NCBI RefSeq assembly: GCF_000415985.1
Contig: NZ_KE356561.1
Location: 2,064,657 to 2,128,656, forward strand
Reading direction: 5' to 3'
Source of the DNA: Haloquadratum walsbyi J07HQW2
GTDB lineage: Archaea; Halobacteriota; Halobacteria; Halobacteriales; Haloferacaceae
Length of the DNA stretch: 64,000 bases
The notes beneath the pieces were generated by a model. That model ran no database searches. It was given only the letters and a program-made list of their open reading frames with translations, and was not told the origin of the DNA. This document shows positions 28,720 to 40,632 of this stretch, one piece after another (position 1 is the stretch's first letter; each line of letters starts with the position of its first letter). The position numbers and the translations under genes are program-made.

Positions 28720-28998
28720 ACTCTGTCATATTAATCGATACAAATGTCACTCCTATATGTACGTGATAGCAAAAATTAGAAACGCTACGAATCTATCAGT
28801 TATACATACGAATAAAAAGGTAAATAGAGTGTAGCTGGTGCTTAGATCACTGTGTATGGTACGAGTAATCTGTTATGCTATATCTTCATACTCCCCGTAT
28901 GAGTTGATTCTAATCTATCGTCTACTATCGATTCATTACTAGAAGTTCTGTGTTGGAATGCAGAAGTTCACTCATCAAAAACTGAGTTACTGATTCGT

Positions 28999-29586
28999 CT
29001 AATGATGACGATCAATAATACGCTTTGCTGCCTGTGCTTTTTCTTTCCAGCCGTACCCAGCATCGAAGACATGTCGTTTGTCATCGACAAGTTCAGCAGG
29101 TGTTGTTTCGTCAAACCCACCCCGTGCCCATGCACCACTTTGTTCCAGCCATGTAATTACATTCTCGCGAGTTTCACGCCAGGATAGACCAACCATCTCA
29201 TACCATGCAATCATTGCGAAAACAGCATTATCATGACAGCCTGGGACGCTTCCTTGTTGATAGATTGTTCGCATTGGCTCACGAGTTGGCTCCGAGACCT
29301 CCTCACGAAACTCTTCTGCTGTTCGAAGTCTGACAATACCATTTCGTTCAGTGACGCGCTCATCCCGTGTCAGCCGTTCAATCGCTGCATTATGAAGTGC
29401 GCTCCATTCACCGTCAATAACTGTCGGCAGAAGCTCACGATCGATTGGTCCTGCGGTTAATTGAATAATAATATCTGTATAGGCTTTTTCTACAGCTGAC
29501 CATGGTGTTCCCTCAAACTGACATTCAGATGCGTGGAGACTGCTCGTTGATCGACAGTCAGGGCAGGGATACTCAAACTGCGGCAC
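28999..29586 (-). CDS. Conserved haloarchaeal protein with N-terminal CxxC
   Basis: About 195 residues from a GTG at 29586 (read MPQFEYPCPDCRST). The upstream GTG at 29607 adds 7 residues, but a TATA-like TCTAAATC lies about 28 bases before 29586, fitting a leaderless start there. CPDC plus Cys at HASECQF may bind zinc. The rest is mostly helical with conserved-looking HNAAIERLTRDERVTERNGI, a wing-like segment suggesting a winged helix, and GWKEKAQAAKRIID at the end. Divergently arranged with priL, 84 bp apart. Function not recognised. Confidence 0.75.
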   Translation of the reverse strand: MPQFEYPCPDCRSTSSLHASECQFEGTPWSAVEKAYTDIIIQLTAGPIDRELLPTVIDGEWSALHNAAIERLTRDERVTERNGIVRLRTAEEFREEVSEPTREPMRTIYQQGSVPGCHDNAVFAMIAWYEMVGLSWRETRENVITWLEQSGAWARGGFDETTPAELVDDKRHVFDAGYGWKEKAQAAKRIIDRHH

Positions 29587-29669
29587 GACGATGCTGTGAC
29601 GGTGCACTGATTTAGATGCGTCGGACCGTCGCGCTTATTCCAGCGTATTGAGTATACACAAGTAACTAC

Positions 29670-30902
29670 GTGGATCCGCGTCACGCTCGGTATCCGTTCT
29701 TTGAGGCAGCGCAAACAGCCGTCCGAGATGCAGATGTCTCACCAGCATCCATAATCACAGCTGACGCACCAGCCGTTGACCGTGGTCATGAGCGGGTTAA
29801 ACGCGCCCTCCTCTCTGGAACGGTCGATTCGGAGACACCCCGACGATGGAGTATTCAGACAGAGGTATTGTCTTATCCGGTTGCCCGAATTCTTGTTTCA
29901 ATTATTAACATTCCAGCAGCGATTAGTAAATATGCACACGCTGAAGCAGCGACAGCGCGAGACCGATTACAGACAGATATTGCAGATAATGATGATATAG
30001 ACCAATTGCAGAGCACACAACAGCACTCAATTTCATTTGAGGCGGTCCTCAGAGAATTCGAGCTTAATTCAGCGGTTTATAAGGCACAATCTAATAAAGC
30101 GACTAGCTTGACAGAACAAAAAAAAGAGTTAGGCGCACCGATAGTGCAGCATTCAGACCCAAATGGCTACTGGATTGAACTTGGAGCGTATCTTTCACTT
30201 GCAGACCGGGAGTGGGGTACGAAGTGGCGATTGACTGCACGAGAAGTCACTGATGGGGTGGTATATGTTGATGCGTCAGAACTCTTTGTGTTGATTGAAT
30301 CAGCAATCGAAGACCGGGTTGCTTCAGGACTTCCATTTGACGTTCAGGGAAGCGATGGTGGTGATGCAATTATAGATGCACTTACCGACGCCGTTGCTGA
30401 TCTACGGGAACTCGTAGGTGATAGTTCTGCAGCCGACCGGGTCAGTGCAGACGTTGACATCGTTGCTCCAGGTCAATTTCCGCCATGCATGCAGGCACTC
30501 ATCAATCGGGCACGTGAGGGTGAAGAGCTAGATAATCATGCTGAGTTCGCACTCGTGTCATTTCTTGTTGCGATGGACGCTAACGTAGAGACCGTCTTAT
30601 CAATATTAGGACATGATACGAATAAAGAGATCACTGGTTCGGAAACTGCACATAGCGACAGAGAAGAAACAAGCTCAACGACTCGCGAACGAATCGCAAC
30701 ACGGGTGCAATATTTGACTGACCGACAGGGAGCAGGGACACAGTATCCACCCCCCTCGTGTACAACAATGAAGGCATACGGTGATTGCATAGACCCAGAT
30801 GAACGGTGTGCGGAGATTACAGACCCAGTATCATACTATATTGAGGCGATACAGGCAACCGATAATCCATTGGAGTACTCTGAGGGTTACGGTGATGTAT
30901 AA
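29670..30902 (+). CDS. priL: DNA primase large subunit PriL
   Basis: A 410-residue partner of PriS in the archaeal-eukaryotic primase. The N-terminus MDPRHARYPFFEAAQTAV is family-typical. Four cysteines of the C-terminal Fe-S domain are seen: FPPCMQAL (about residue 271), PSCTTMKAYGDC (about 365 and 373) and ERCAEI (about 380). Hydrophilic inserts occur at about 105-120 and 318-335. Needed for primer synthesis start. Its location near pcn fits a replication neighbourhood, although there is no shared operon. Confidence 0.95.
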   Translation: MDPRHARYPFFEAAQTAVRDADVSPASIITADAPAVDRGHERVKRALLSGTVDSETPRRWSIQTEVLSYPVARILVSIINIPAAISKYAHAEAATARDRLQTDIADNDDIDQLQSTQQHSISFEAVLREFELNSAVYKAQSNKATSLTEQKKELGAPIVQHSDPNGYWIELGAYLSLADREWGTKWRLTAREVTDGVVYVDASELFVLIESAIEDRVASGLPFDVQGSDGGDAIIDALTDAVADLRELVGDSSAADRVSADVDIVAPGQFPPCMQALINRAREGEELDNHAEFALVSFLVAMDANVETVLSILGHDTNKEITGSETAHSDREETSSTTRERIATRVQYLTDRQGAGTQYPPPSCTTMKAYGDCIDPDERCAEITDPVSYYIEAIQATDNPLEYSEGYGDV

Positions 30903-30965
30903 TTACTGACAGACAGATCCAGATGGCAGTACAGACATTCTGCTATGCTGTTATATGTAATGTAG

Positions 30966-31160
30966 TCATTCATCAAGAAACACACCGACGCCGCCCATTG
31001 CGATAATAAACAGTGCAATCGAAGCGACGAGAGCGAGTGCTCCCTGTGAGCCAAAGTCCGGACCAAACGTAATTCCAATCCCAACAAAAACTGCTAAGAA
31101 TAACAATACTGAGCTGGTGGAGACGACAATTTTTCGACGCATCTCCGCATCAATATCCAT
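30966..31160 (-). CDS. Small two-helix membrane protein (DUF7472-like)
   Basis: A 64-residue protein with a charged N-terminus (MDIDAEMRRKIVVS) and two hydrophobic helices (VLLFLAVFVGIGITFG and ALALVASIALFIIAMGGVGV). I recall haloarchaeal homologues as DUF7472. Predicted membrane protein; function unknown. Convergent with priL. Confidence 0.8.
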   Translation of the reverse strand: MDIDAEMRRKIVVSTSSVLLFLAVFVGIGITFGPDFGSQGALALVASIALFIIAMGGVGVFLDE

Positions 31161-31530
31161 ACTCGGTCTTCTAGTGGCCGTTCTAAAATACTTTCGAGGA
31201 CATAATCACTATTGTGCGCCTGTCCTGTCGATCATGTTGATTCCGTGGATTTCATCTTGGCAATCGATAGATGATATCATATTTTTCGTGTAGCCGATTA
31301 CTAAAGTATAATCCGAAAGCCTCAGGATTCACGGCGGTGATGAAACTGACCGCTGACAAATACGGTGGGGCTGTTCACCGGATAACATTGATGCGGAGTA
31401 CACCACCTAACGGAATCATGTCTGTGGAAGTACAAATAAATGAATCACTGAAAAAGACCTCAAATATCGTTAACTCCGATCGCTAAGACCGTGAGACTAG
31501 TATTGCTTAATCGCAGGATTGTGCTCATGC
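31161..31530. other. Intergenic stretch, no gene recognised
   Basis: About 370 bp. A plus-strand frame at 31271-31486 is open but matches nothing known, lacks a plausible promoter, and its composition is not coding-like. Confidence 0.4.
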
Positions 31531-31599
31531 TCATTCGTCCACACTTTCTGCGGTATTATTATCAACATGAACATCAGCATCGGAGTCAACATCGCTCAA
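31531..31599 (-). other. In-frame acidic tail beyond the hjc stop codon
   Basis: After ...GGLSRS and TGA the same frame continues LSDVDSDADVHVDNNTAESV and closes with a second TGA at 31531-31533. The composition is that of a halophilic acidic C-terminal tail. Either a nonsense change has detached the tail, or the TGA is read through at some frequency. Confidence 0.55.
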
Positions 31600-32007
31600 T
31601 CAAGACCGAGATAATCCACCAACGAAGGAGTCAAATCCCTCGCCATCATTGAGTGCAGTTTCTTTCTTAACACGATAATTGCCCCCATCAGTCACATAGA
31701 GATCGCCAGGATGAAAGAAGAACCAAGATTCACGGTCAAACCGAATCCCGACTCGCGCTTTTGCCCCAAAATTTTGTGCAAAATAGATGAGTGATTCAAT
31801 CTCTTCGCCGGTAAGATATATTGGTCTCCCAGAACTTGATTTTGCCTCAATTGCATAGAACGTATCACCGTCTCCTGCAAGAACATCCGGGAGGTCACGT
31901 TCGGTTGCAGATCCCGATGCTGGTGCGCGCATCACTGCAAAGCCGGCTTCATCGAGTCGATTTACCAGCTCACGCTCACGACGGTCCCCTTTCCGATTCG
32001 CAGCCAT
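31600..32007 (-). CDS. hjc: Holliday junction resolvase Hjc
   Basis: About 135 residues from the ATG at 32007 ([20 protein letters not shown]). The upstream ATG at 32022 is less likely because the TATA box at 32029-32036 lies only 22-29 bases before 32007. Catalytic residues of the archaeal Hjc nuclease are visible: Glu in RRERELVN, Asp in [11 protein letters not shown] (about residue 41) and the E-x-K of AIEAKSSSG (about 54). Resolves recombination junctions. The TGA at 31600 is followed in the same frame by an acidic 22-residue stretch; see 31531-31599. Confidence 0.94.
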   Translation of the reverse strand: MAANRKGDRRERELVNRLDEAGFAVMRAPASGSATERDLPDVLAGDGDTFYAIEAKSSSGRPIYLTGEEIESLIYFAQNFGAKARVGIRFDRESWFFFHPGDLYVTDGGNYRVKKETALNDGEGFDSFVGGLSRS

Positions 32008-32028
32008 ACTATATTTTGCCACGAGGTT

Positions 32029-32036
32029 GATATAAA
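32029..32036 (-). promoter_or_regulatory. TATA box of hjc
   Basis: Minus-strand TTTATATC, 22-29 bases before the ATG at 32007. Confidence 0.55.
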
Positions 32037-32173
32037 CCGGACGACCTATTTGAATCGCTAATATGTTATATTACTGTTGTGCATGTGAAAGAAACATGTA
32101 TGTCTCAAACAATCAATAGGAACGAGAGCAGATTGAGAAGTGACACTTCCAATATATATCCGTTCAGATATTT

Positions 32174-32605
32174 TTATTCATAGCCGTATGCCTCTCGGAG
32201 AAAGACCAATGCAGCACCAAACATTGCGAGATTGCCAAAAAATGCAAGTCGCTCTCCATCACGAGACTCTTCATCAGCATTCCAAAAGTCATGCATTGTT
32301 GATGTAACGATAGCTAAGAAGCTAACAGTAGCGCCAGTCGAGAGTCGCGGGAATCGCCAGAGGACAACCCCAAGACCGCTTATAAACATCATTCCAGAGG
32401 CAAGCGGTGCAAGAAGTTCTGGCATGGGCACATCTGCAGACTCAGCGTACTCGATTGTTTCATCCATATCGCGGAAGTCCTCAGATGCTTGTAATGTAAG
32501 TCCGAGTCCAAATAACACCCGACCGATAGTCGATGGCTTGCTGATTCCGTCATCCATGTCTGATGACTCCGTGTCGATGGTGCTTTCAGATTTCATATCA
32601 CCCAC
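32174..32605 (-). CDS. DoxX-family membrane protein
   Basis: A 143-residue protein. After a hydrophilic 25-residue start come four hydrophobic segments: IGRVLFGLGLTLQASEDF, PELLAPLASGMMFISGLGVV, TGATVSFLAIVTSTMHDFW and FFGNLAMFGAALVFL. The conserved GRVLFG and final FGNLAMFGAALV match the DoxX/DoxD-like fold. Substrate and partner unknown; in other organisms DoxX proteins link to quinone or thiosulfate metabolism. Confidence 0.85.
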   Translation of the reverse strand: MGDMKSESTIDTESSDMDDGISKPSTIGRVLFGLGLTLQASEDFRDMDETIEYAESADVPMPELLAPLASGMMFISGLGVVLWRFPRLSTGATVSFLAIVTSTMHDFWNADEESRDGERLAFFGNLAMFGAALVFLREAYGYE

Positions 32606-32977
32606 TCACTTACGTTCCCGAATAAGCATTAATATTCATACAACATAATTTCTATTCCTAATCATGAATCAACAAATAATTGGCTTTTTGATGTGAATTT
32701 AGAGAATTCAACTATGAATCCGGTAAAAAAAGTCTATTTTTGATTTATTGCAAGTATATTTGCACCATCGCTACTACGATTATGTCAGGGGTATGGATAT
32801 TCTACTAGCGGTTTTCGCTGGTAAAATACTGATCTACAATAATCACCGCCTCGTTCTTCACGAATGGGTGTTGTGCTGAACGATGAGCAGGCAAGGATTA
32901 GATTTTGACAATGTGTATTTCGTTGGAGAATCAAGCGAAGTGACAGTTTCACGGGGTCATAAATTATCCTACAGAAT
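32606..32977. other. Gene-free AT-rich intergenic stretch
   Basis: About 370 bp between the DoxX gene and the FKBP remnant. No gene, RNA or strong repeat recognised. It probably includes decayed upstream sequence of the FKBP gene. Confidence 0.45.
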
Positions 32978-33312
32978 ATGACGGGTGAGGATGGTGATCA
33001 TATAATCGTCGAATATGTTGGTCGCTTCGCCGATGGGACTGAGTTTAGTACATCACGACAGGAAGTTTCGATGCAGAACGAATTGGCGGCTGAGGGTGAT
33101 GAGCTCTTAGCATTTATTATCGATGTTGGAGAGACAATCGACAGAATTTTGGATTGCACGTTGAGGCTGAAAATAAACATCATGATGACATTGTTGCCGT
33201 TCATGATGATACTGTTAAGTTTAATTTTAATCACAAACTCGCTGGAAAAATACTTCATTTCGAGTTAGAAATTATTGATTATCAATTAACGGTAGGATCA
33301 ACAGGTCTATAA
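32978..33312 (+). pseudogene. FKBP-type (SlyD-like) prolyl isomerase, deleted and frameshifted
   Basis: The first frame reads DHIIVEYVGRFADGTEFSTS, the N-terminal FKBP strand pair, to about VGETI. At about 33145 the sequence jumps to another frame: FGLHVEAENKHHDDIVAVHD and then KFNFNHKLAGKILHFELEII, the C-terminal SlyD signature (N-H-x-L-A-G-K-x-L-x-F). The central 40-50 residues, including the hydrophobic isomerase pocket, are missing and the halves are out of frame, so this is a dead gene. The stop of the second half is at 33310-33312. Confidence 0.87.
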
Positions 33313-33513
33313 TAACATTATGCATATCAATATCGTTATGATTTATTCTCGGGATACACGTAACAAAATAATGAATATATTTAGCCGTATGTTCACTAAA
33401 TACTGTAAGTAGGCAGCTATTGTGGTACATTATATTGTATTTGTGAACATTTATCGAAGAGATGGCTATCTGAATCCGACGGATTTATATGTGAGTGAGA
33501 TAGATTACCATAC

Positions 33514-33681
33514 ATGACGCCCGATGTGACGACACAGTCCGACGCGTCACGCGCCGAGGTGATGTCCTCGGTGGATGCTACTCCTACACAATCAGAGTTC
33601 GTTATCGCAGATGTTACATGCGATGACGCATGGCTGTCAATGCGGACAACAGAGGCGCCATTACTTGATGAGTGGACATAG
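33514..33681 (+). CDS. Small conserved haloarchaeal protein (DUF7556-like)
   Basis: A 55-residue protein starting MTPDVTTQSDASRAEVMSSV and containing FVIADVTCDDAWLSMRTTEA and LDEWT at the end. The block V-I-A-D-V-(T/S)-C-D-D-A-W-L is a haloarchaeal signature I recall as DUF7556. Codon use at the 5' end is GC-rich compared with flanking DNA. Function unknown. Confidence 0.8.
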   Translation: MTPDVTTQSDASRAEVMSSVDATPTQSEFVIADVTCDDAWLSMRTTEAPLLDEWT

Positions 33682-33912
33682 CTATAATTGCTCATCATAG
33701 CATGGACTCATAGTGAGTATGGACGTTGAAATCCACGATACATATTATATATGACATAGCCTCAGAACTGAGAGCATGTCTAGATCTGTACATACCCATG
33801 GTTTCTGATACAGTTACTTCATCTACAATGAGAGCGGTACAGTTACGATGAGTAAAAAATGTATTGTTGTAGCAGTGAGAGAATTCAATAGACTGAATCG
33901 TATAGCTCCGAG

Positions 33913-35673
33913 TTATAGCCGATTAGCGATCGTGTCGGCAGTCTGTCTACCAATGCCGGGGACGTCACAGAGGGCATCCCGTGAAGCTGAGCGAACATTT
34001 TCAACGCTTCCAAACCGCCGTAATAACGCTTGTTGCGTTTGTTCACCAACACCTGGAACATCGTTTAAGACGGTATGAATGTCATCACGGATACTTTGAT
34101 GATATTGGACAGCAAATCGATGTGCTTCGTCCCGAACTCGCTGGAGTAGGTGTAGCTGGGGTGCATCAGCATTCCAGTCATGAACTCCATCGGGAGCCAC
34201 GACGAGTTCATCAGCCTTGGCGAGCGCAATCGTTGAGATATCCCAGCCTGTTGTCTCAAGTGCTTCATTGGCGGCGCGAAGCTGTCCTTTGCCACCGTCA
34301 ATTACGATAAGATCTGGGTCGGGGCGCTCATCACGTCCTTCACGAGCTCGTTTTGCTCGCCACGTGAGAAGCTCCTGCATCCGTGCGTAGTCATCGTTAT
34401 TATCCGTTAAGCGCTTTCGCCGGTATGCGTCGGTTGTCGCAGACCCATCAACAAAACAGACATTGCTGCCGACAACCGCACGTCCTTGACTATGGCTGAC
34501 ATCGAATCCTTCAATTCGGGTAATCGATGAGAGACCAAGCGCATCTGCAAGGGCAGCAGATTCATTTTCGTGTACTGATCCACTTCGCGCGTTTTTGAGT
34601 GCAAGGTCAATGAGCGTCGACTCTCTTCCTGTTCCCGGGACACGGACATTAACACCCTCAGCAGTGAGCCACTCACGAACGTCGTTATCGCCCGGATGTT
34701 CCGAGCACAAGATAGCATCTGGAAGCGATCGTTCAGCATAATACTGGGTTAGAAACGCTGTTAATACTGCCGACGCCCGATCTTCACCAGTCGGTGCATC
34801 AAGTCGGTGTTGAGACCGATCCACAAGTTGACCATTGTCACTATGTAATCGCGCGACTGTAGCGGTTGTCCCCTCAATAGAAACACCGAGAACATCAACA
34901 GCACGTTCACTCGTAGTATCGACGCCATGATCGGTATTCTCAGTTGACACAGCAGCTTCACCGCCACCATGGAATGACTCAATCACAGTGAGTCGATCCC
35001 GAATATTTGCCGCTCGCTCAAATTCTTCTGCCGTCGCAGCTGCTTGCATTTCGCGACGAAGCGGATCAGAGAGTATCCCCGTTTCGCCCTCAAAAAACTG
35101 AACCGCAGATTCAACAGCAGACTGGTATGCAGCTGTGTCGATTTCATCAGTGCAGGGAGCCGCACAAAGACCGACCTCATAGTCAAGACACGGGCGATCA
35201 CGGTTTTTGTATTTATGATCAGAACACCCTCGGAGACCATACACCTCTCGAAGCGCTTTGACCGCTGTTTCAAGTCGTTTCACCTCCGTGTATGGTCCGA
35301 AAACAGTTGCATCTGGAGCAGGATCGCGCGTCACCTCAATACGTGGTATTGAATGGTTCGTGAGCTGTACAAGCGGGTATGATTTATCATCTTTTAATCG
35401 AACATTGTATCGCGGTTGATGCCGTTTAATGAGATTTGCCTCAAGCAATAATGCCTGCGTTTCGGTCTCAGTGAGTGCAATATCAATATCATCTGCACGA
35501 GCGACCATTTGTCTAATTCGCTCACTTCGTGGATCAGCATATGAGCGAACGCGGTCACAGAGTTCCAGTGCTTTCCCAACATAACGAACTGTATCATCCT
35601 CAAGAAATTGATAAACTCCTGGTTCAGCCGGTAGCTCGGCTGCACGTTCACGCAGTTCCCGCTGTTTCATCAA
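33913..35673 (-). CDS. uvrC: Excinuclease ABC subunit C
   Basis: A 586-residue dual nuclease of nucleotide excision repair. N-terminal GIY-YIG nuclease ([18 protein letters not shown]), the four-Cys region [24 protein letters not shown]-type at about residue 150, a UVR motif around [13 protein letters not shown] (about 215), the RNase H-like second nuclease ([17 protein letters not shown] near 390; [12 protein letters not shown] near 460) and tandem HhH at the C-terminus ([20 protein letters not shown]). Complete. uvrA and uvrB are not in this window. Confidence 0.97.
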   Translation of the reverse strand: MMKQRELRERAAELPAEPGVYQFLEDDTVRYVGKALELCDRVRSYADPRSERIRQMVARADDIDIALTETETQALLLEANLIKRHQPRYNVRLKDDKSYPLVQLTNHSIPRIEVTRDPAPDATVFGPYTEVKRLETAVKALREVYGLRGCSDHKYKNRDRPCLDYEVGLCAAPCTDEIDTAAYQSAVESAVQFFEGETGILSDPLRREMQAAATAEEFERAANIRDRLTVIESFHGGGEAAVSTENTDHGVDTTSERAVDVLGVSIEGTTATVARLHSDNGQLVDRSQHRLDAPTGEDRASAVLTAFLTQYYAERSLPDAILCSEHPGDNDVREWLTAEGVNVRVPGTGRESTLIDLALKNARSGSVHENESAALADALGLSSITRIEGFDVSHSQGRAVVGSNVCFVDGSATTDAYRRKRLTDNNDDYARMQELLTWRAKRAREGRDERPDPDLIVIDGGKGQLRAANEALETTGWDISTIALAKADELVVAPDGVHDWNADAPQLHLLQRVRDEAHRFAVQYHQSIRDDIHTVLNDVPGVGEQTQQALLRRFGSVENVRSASRDALCDVPGIGRQTADTIANRL

Positions 35674-36121
35674 TAGATTTTATCGGGTCCACCGGCTTGA
35701 GAGTAACGCGATAGGTACGTATTTGACTGAGTTGTATGCGAAGTTCTGTTGACTGCTCTGAGTCTCTGGTAACTAGCGTTTCAGTGTGATTATACGAACC
35801 GTGTCAGGTATGCATTCGGTCAACCCGACCAGACACGTCGGTGCCATGCACAATCAGTAGCAAAAACATGAAACATCATATTGTATTCGACAGGAACATT
35901 ATGAGGAGGATCGAGGGTATAGTGACAATATGAATATCTTCCGGGATCTCAATCCAGGGTTTGATTAATTTTATGAGCGATGGAAACAGATCAGTTCTGG
36001 ATTAATAATGATGCTACAGTTTATTATCTATATTGACTGAAATGAGAGACAGAGGGCATGAATAAAGACGCTCGGATGCTATTACCGAACAGTTTACCGG
36101 CAGACTGTATAATGGTACAGT
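35674..36121. other. Gene-free intergenic stretch between uvrC and the ABC operon
   Basis: About 450 bp between divergent genes. No ORF with recognisable content. A TGTATAATGG element lies close to the ABC start (about 36106) but is too near for a TATA box of a leaderless start; otherwise nothing noted. Confidence 0.45.
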
Positions 36122-37129
36122 ATGAGTGCGATTGAGTTCGACGGGGTGACAAAGCAGTTCGGCGATATCACTGCTGTTTCAGATCTCTCTTTGAAGATTG
36201 AGACTGGCGAAGTATTTGGATTTCTTGGTCCAAACGGTGCCGGTAAGTCGACGACAATTAATATGTTGCTTGATTTTGTTCGACCGACGACTGGAACGGT
36301 CACAGCACTTGGTGTTGACGCACATACAGATAGCGTCGCTGTTCGCCGCCGAACTGGAGTTCTCCCGGAGGGATTCGATGTTTATGACCGTCTTTCTGGA
36401 CGGGCTCATATTGAATTCGCAGTCGACTCAAAGGAGGTTGATGTTGATCCAACAGCGATACTTGACCGTGTTGGACTTATCGATGCTGCCGACCGACCGG
36501 CCAGTGGATATTCAAAGGGGATGCAACAACGGCTTGCACTGGGGATGGCGCTGAGTGGTGATCCAGATCTGCTTATTCTTGATGAACCTGCATCTGGACT
36601 TGACCCTGCGGGAACGAAAGCGATGCGCGATATTGTACGTGAAGAAGCAGCCAACGGAACGACCGTATTTTTTTCAAGTCACGTGCTTGAGCAAGTCGAA
36701 GCAGTTTGCGATCGTGTTGGAATTATGCAGGCAGGCAACTTGATCGCAGTGGACTCAATTGATGGACTTCGGAAAGCCGCCGATGTTGAGACGATTGTTT
36801 CATTGACGCTTGCTGCAGGTGATATAGATACCGCAGTGAATACAGTTTCAGATATCAAAGGGGTTGATACAGTGACGCAAAATGGATCACAATCGATTCA
36901 AGTTTCCTGTGAGAGTGCTGCAAAGACAGCTGTGATAACGGAACTAGAGACAGTCGGAATCGATGTTGCCGACTTTGAGACCGAATCAGCATCACTCGAG
37001 GATCTATTTCTTGCATACACTGAGAGTGATGATGCTGTTAATTCGGCAGAATCAAACAGAGAAACAACTCAAAGCACAAACACAGCAACCGTTCCAACTG
37101 AGACAGATGAGGGAACCGTTGAGCAATGA
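36122..37129 (+). CDS. ABC-2 type transporter ATP-binding protein
   Basis: A 335-residue ATPase. Walker A GPNGAGKST (about residue 37), Q-loop VLPEGFDVYD, signature YSKGMQQRLALGMAL (about 126) and Walker B DLLILDEPASGLDP (about 148) are intact. The YSKGMQQR variant is common in DrrA/NatA-type exporters. A regulatory C-terminal part and a Thr/Ser/Glu-rich tail follow. Overlaps the permease gene by 4 bp (ATGA), hence translational coupling. Substrate unknown. Confidence 0.94.
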   Translation: MSAIEFDGVTKQFGDITAVSDLSLKIETGEVFGFLGPNGAGKSTTINMLLDFVRPTTGTVTALGVDAHTDSVAVRRRTGVLPEGFDVYDRLSGRAHIEFAVDSKEVDVDPTAILDRVGLIDAADRPASGYSKGMQQRLALGMALSGDPDLLILDEPASGLDPAGTKAMRDIVREEAANGTTVFFSSHVLEQVEAVCDRVGIMQAGNLIAVDSIDGLRKAADVETIVSLTLAAGDIDTAVNTVSDIKGVDTVTQNGSQSIQVSCESAAKTAVITELETVGIDVADFETESASLEDLFLAYTESDDAVNSAESNRETTQSTNTATVPTETDEGTVEQ

Positions 37130-38046
37130 CTTGGGAAGCAGTAGCAACAAAAGAATTTCGTGATGCAGTCCGCTCACGGTGGCTACAGGGGGCAACGCTT
37201 GTTCTCACCATCCTCATAGCTGGTACAACAGGGGTAGTTTTCGGATTTATATTCAGTTCAGAGGCACAAGAAGTATCACTCCTGTTTGGCACTTTCATTA
37301 ACCTCGGGTTATTTAATTTTTCATTTACAGGACTCATTGGACTTATTCTCGGATTTATTGCGCTTTCGACAACATACGGGTCAATTACTGATGAGCGTGC
37401 ATCAGGATCGATTAAACTGCTTCTCTCGCTTCCAAACGATCGGCAAGATGTTGTTGTTGGTAAGTTCCTTGGTCGTACTGCTGTGGTTGTTGCATCGCTG
37501 GTTATTGCATTTGTGGTTACATTTGTGATACTCATCACAACGGGAACCCAGCTTCAACTTGGGATGTTTCTTCCACATATCGCACTTACAATGTTATTAG
37601 GTATTGTTTTTGCCGCTATTGGTCTCGGCATTTCTGCGGCAGCGAACTCAAACCGGGAGGCAACTCTCTCAGCGATGGCATTGTATTTAGTGTTTGCACT
37701 TCTGTGGGGAGCAGTTGCCAGTGGAATCCCACGAATCCTCTCAAGAGCGACTAATCAAATAAATGAACTCTCATTATCAGAGACGACACAGGCAACACTT
37801 ACACTTGCAATATCGTATGTGAATCCCCTTCGATTGTATGAGACACTTGCCGCACAGTTGTATAGTTCACCGGCTAGTGCTCGGCTTGTGAATACATCAT
37901 TACAACAACGTTCGTTGCTTGCATCGCAGTTTGAATCGTCTGTCCCACTGTATTTCTCTGGGGGAGCACTGCTATTTGTCTTTATTCTGTGGGCGATTCT
38001 CCCTATTGTTGTAGGATATGTCGCATTTGAGCGTCGGGATCTGTAG
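37126..38046 (+). CDS. ABC-2 type transporter permease
   Basis: A 306-residue membrane protein with six hydrophobic segments. The initial amphipathic segment TWEAVATKEFRDAVRSRWLQ and the mid-region GSITDERASGSIKLLLSLPN (about residue 88) are the hallmark of ABC-2/NosY-like permeases. Pairs with the preceding ATPase, forming a two-gene exporter. No periplasmic partner is encoded nearby. Confidence 0.92.
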   Translation: MTWEAVATKEFRDAVRSRWLQGATLVLTILIAGTTGVVFGFIFSSEAQEVSLLFGTFINLGLFNFSFTGLIGLILGFIALSTTYGSITDERASGSIKLLLSLPNDRQDVVVGKFLGRTAVVVASLVIAFVVTFVILITTGTQLQLGMFLPHIALTMLLGIVFAAIGLGISAAANSNREATLSAMALYLVFALLWGAVASGIPRILSRATNQINELSLSETTQATLTLAISYVNPLRLYETLAAQLYSSPASARLVNTSLQQRSLLASQFESSVPLYFSGGALLFVFILWAILPIVVGYVAFERRDL

Positions 38047-38124
38047 CTATCAGATGTTTATTATTTAACTATCTATACCAAGCCGGTGGGATTCGATGAA
38101 TCTCGGCTCTGTGCTTATAATAGC

Positions 38125-40589
<2,465 letters not shown>

Positions 40590-40606
40590 TAACCAACGGT
40601 TATAAG
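40590..40606 (+). promoter_or_regulatory. metY TATA box with adjoining palindrome
   Basis: TTATAAG at 40600-40606 lies 27-33 bases before the metY ATG, a good TATA position. Overlapping it is a palindrome TAACC-AAC-GGTTA at 40590-40602, well placed for a repressor that blocks TFB/TBP. Regulator identity is unknown. Confidence 0.5.
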
Positions 40607-40632
40607 ATAGTGCGCGATTATGCATATCATAC

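Noticed and set aside
31271-31486. 71-residue plus-strand frame between the membrane protein and hjc genes
   Set aside because: No recognisable motif, no promoter, odd composition; left as non-coding.
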